In this document: one piece after another, positions 5,747 through 6,589 of the stretch | How the letters are laid out: every line of letters starts with the position of its first letter | Position numbering within the stretch: position 1 is the first letter of the stretch | Origin: Chloroflexota bacterium | GTDB lineage: Bacteria; Chloroflexota; UBA6077 | Length of the DNA stretch: 6,589 nucleotides | Assembly: GCA_021788565.1 (NCBI GenBank) | Contig: JAJYKO010000319.1 | Location: 1-6,589 of the forward strand | Direction of reading: 5' to 3' | Program-made: the position numbers and the translations under genes | Notes under the pieces: model-generated | Told to the model about the DNA's origin: nothing | What the model saw: the letters and a program-made list of their open reading frames with translations, nothing else | The model's database searches: none

Positions 5747-6589
5747 ATGCCTCGAAGGCGAACACAGCGCTCCATTCCCCAGGTCATCACCGAACTGCCC
5801 GTCGTTCCAGTCCGGGATACCGTCCTGTTCCCTCACATGATGAGCCCCCTCTTCGTGGACCGCGACCGCTCCCTTCGCGCCGTCGAAGAGGCCATGGCCG
5901 GCGACCGCGCCATCCTGATCGTCGCCCAGCGGAACCAGGACCTCCAGCTACCCCACGCCGAGGACCTCTACGAAGTCGGCACCGAGGCCGTCATCGCCCG
6001 CGTTCTCAGGATGCCAGACGGAACCACGAGCGTGCTGGTCCAGGGACAACGGCGCATGAGGATCATCGGCGTCCCCCTGGACGACCCATACCTCATCGCC
6101 CAGGCCACCCCACTCGAGGACACCCAGGCCGCGGCCGAAGTGGGCGGATACACAAGAGAGACCGTGATGAAGGCCGCTATGGCCCTCTTCGAGAAGTGCA
6201 TCAAGCTCAGTCCATCGCTCCCTGAGGAAGCTTACGCTGCTGCAATGAACGTCGATGAGCCTGGATGGCTCGCCGACCTCATCGCCTCCACCATCGAGAC
6301 CTCGCTTGCCGAGCGGCAGGAGCTAATGGAGATCCTCGATCCGATGCTGCGCATCCAGAAGGTCAGCGTCCTGCTGGCGAAGGAGCTCAGCGTCCTGGAG
6401 TTGGAGGACAAGATCCACTCCCAGGTCCAGCGAGAGGTGGATAAGTCCCAGCGTGAGTACTTCCTCCGAGAGCAGATCAAGGCCATCCAGCAGGAGCTTG
6501 GTGAGGGAGACCTGTTCACTCGGGACGCCGTGGACCTCCGCGAGAAGATCGCATCCCTTGGCATGCCGGAGGACGTCGCCAAGAAGGCG
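5747..6589 (+). CDS. lon: ATP-dependent Lon protease, N-terminal part (3' end outside window)
   Basis: The first 281 codons of Lon are present and the frame is still open at the right edge. Lon is a cytoplasmic hexameric AAA+ serine protease that degrades damaged and regulatory proteins. After a short basic lead (MPRRRTQRS) the LON substrate-binding domain begins with ELPVVPVRDTVLFPHMMSPLFV, continuing through VQGQRRMRIIG. An alpha-helical region follows, ending in the hallmark QREYFLREQIKAIQQELGEGD (about residues 241-261), which leads into the coiled coil before the ATPase domain. The Walker motifs and the Ser-Lys catalytic dyad lie beyond the window. The ATG at 5747 is chosen because the LON domain starts about 16 residues later and GGTGAGG at 5730-5736 is a plausible ribosome-binding site. 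The nearby GTG codons at 5728 and 5731 are out of frame. The family assignment is very strong. Confidence 0.96.
   Translation, partial: MPRRRTQRSIPQVITELPVVPVRDTVLFPHMMSPLFVDRDRSLRAVEEAMAGDRAILIVAQRNQDLQLPHAEDLYEVGTEAVIARVLRMPDGTTSVLVQGQRRMRIIGVPLDDPYLIAQATPLEDTQAAAEVGGYTRETVMKAAMALFEKCIKLSPSLPEEAYAAAMNVDEPGWLADLIASTIETSLAERQELMEILDPMLRIQKVSVLLAKELSVLELEDKIHSQVQREVDKSQREYFLREQIKAIQQELGEGDLFTRDAVDLREKIASLGMPEDVAKKA

Overview
This window is a GC-rich bacterial chromosome fragment with every gene on the + strand. The mix of genes suggests an anaerobe with corrinoid-dependent one-carbon metabolism: lipoyl synthase, a uroporphyrinogen-decarboxylase-type methyltransferase, a pterin-binding methyltransferase, a reductive activator of corrinoid proteins, a LysR regulator and Lon. 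The gene styles recall Chloroflexota (Dehalococcoidia or Anaerolineae-like), but that is an impression from protein character, not a phylogenetic result.

Bases 2-4130 look like one transcription unit. It holds the C-terminal end of lipoyl synthase (lipA), a 377-residue URO-D-superfamily protein whose ATG overlaps the lipA stop, a 69-base gap containing a striking nested palindrome, a 287-residue AcsE/MetH-type methyltetrahydrofolate methyltransferase, and a 610-residue RACo/RamA-type activator whose GTG overlaps the previous stop by one base. The inferred scheme is that one methyltransferase moves methyl groups between a substrate and a corrinoid protein, the pterin-binding enzyme moves them between the corrinoid and tetrahydrofolate, and the ferredoxin-like ATPase restores corrinoid that has been oxidised to Co(II). 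The corrinoid protein itself is not in this window, so it must lie upstream of lipA or elsewhere.

Bases 4121-4283 are a regulatory intergenic region. They contain an imperfect dyad spanning the end of the activator gene, a very good extended -10 sigma-70-type promoter (TATAAT), a near-perfect 11-base direct repeat spaced 40 bases apart, and a strong Shine-Dalgarno sequence before a GTG start. They lead into a LysR-family regulator (4284-5207) of the CysL/CbbR/YeiE type.

Bases 5208-6589 hold a small GNRA-loop hairpin, a 138-residue protein with an HExxH motif and no assigned function, a candidate promoter, and the first 281 codons of an ATP-dependent Lon protease that runs off the right edge. 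No stretch longer than 300 bases lacks a gene. I saw no tRNA, rRNA, CRISPR array, insertion sequence or recognisable riboswitch.
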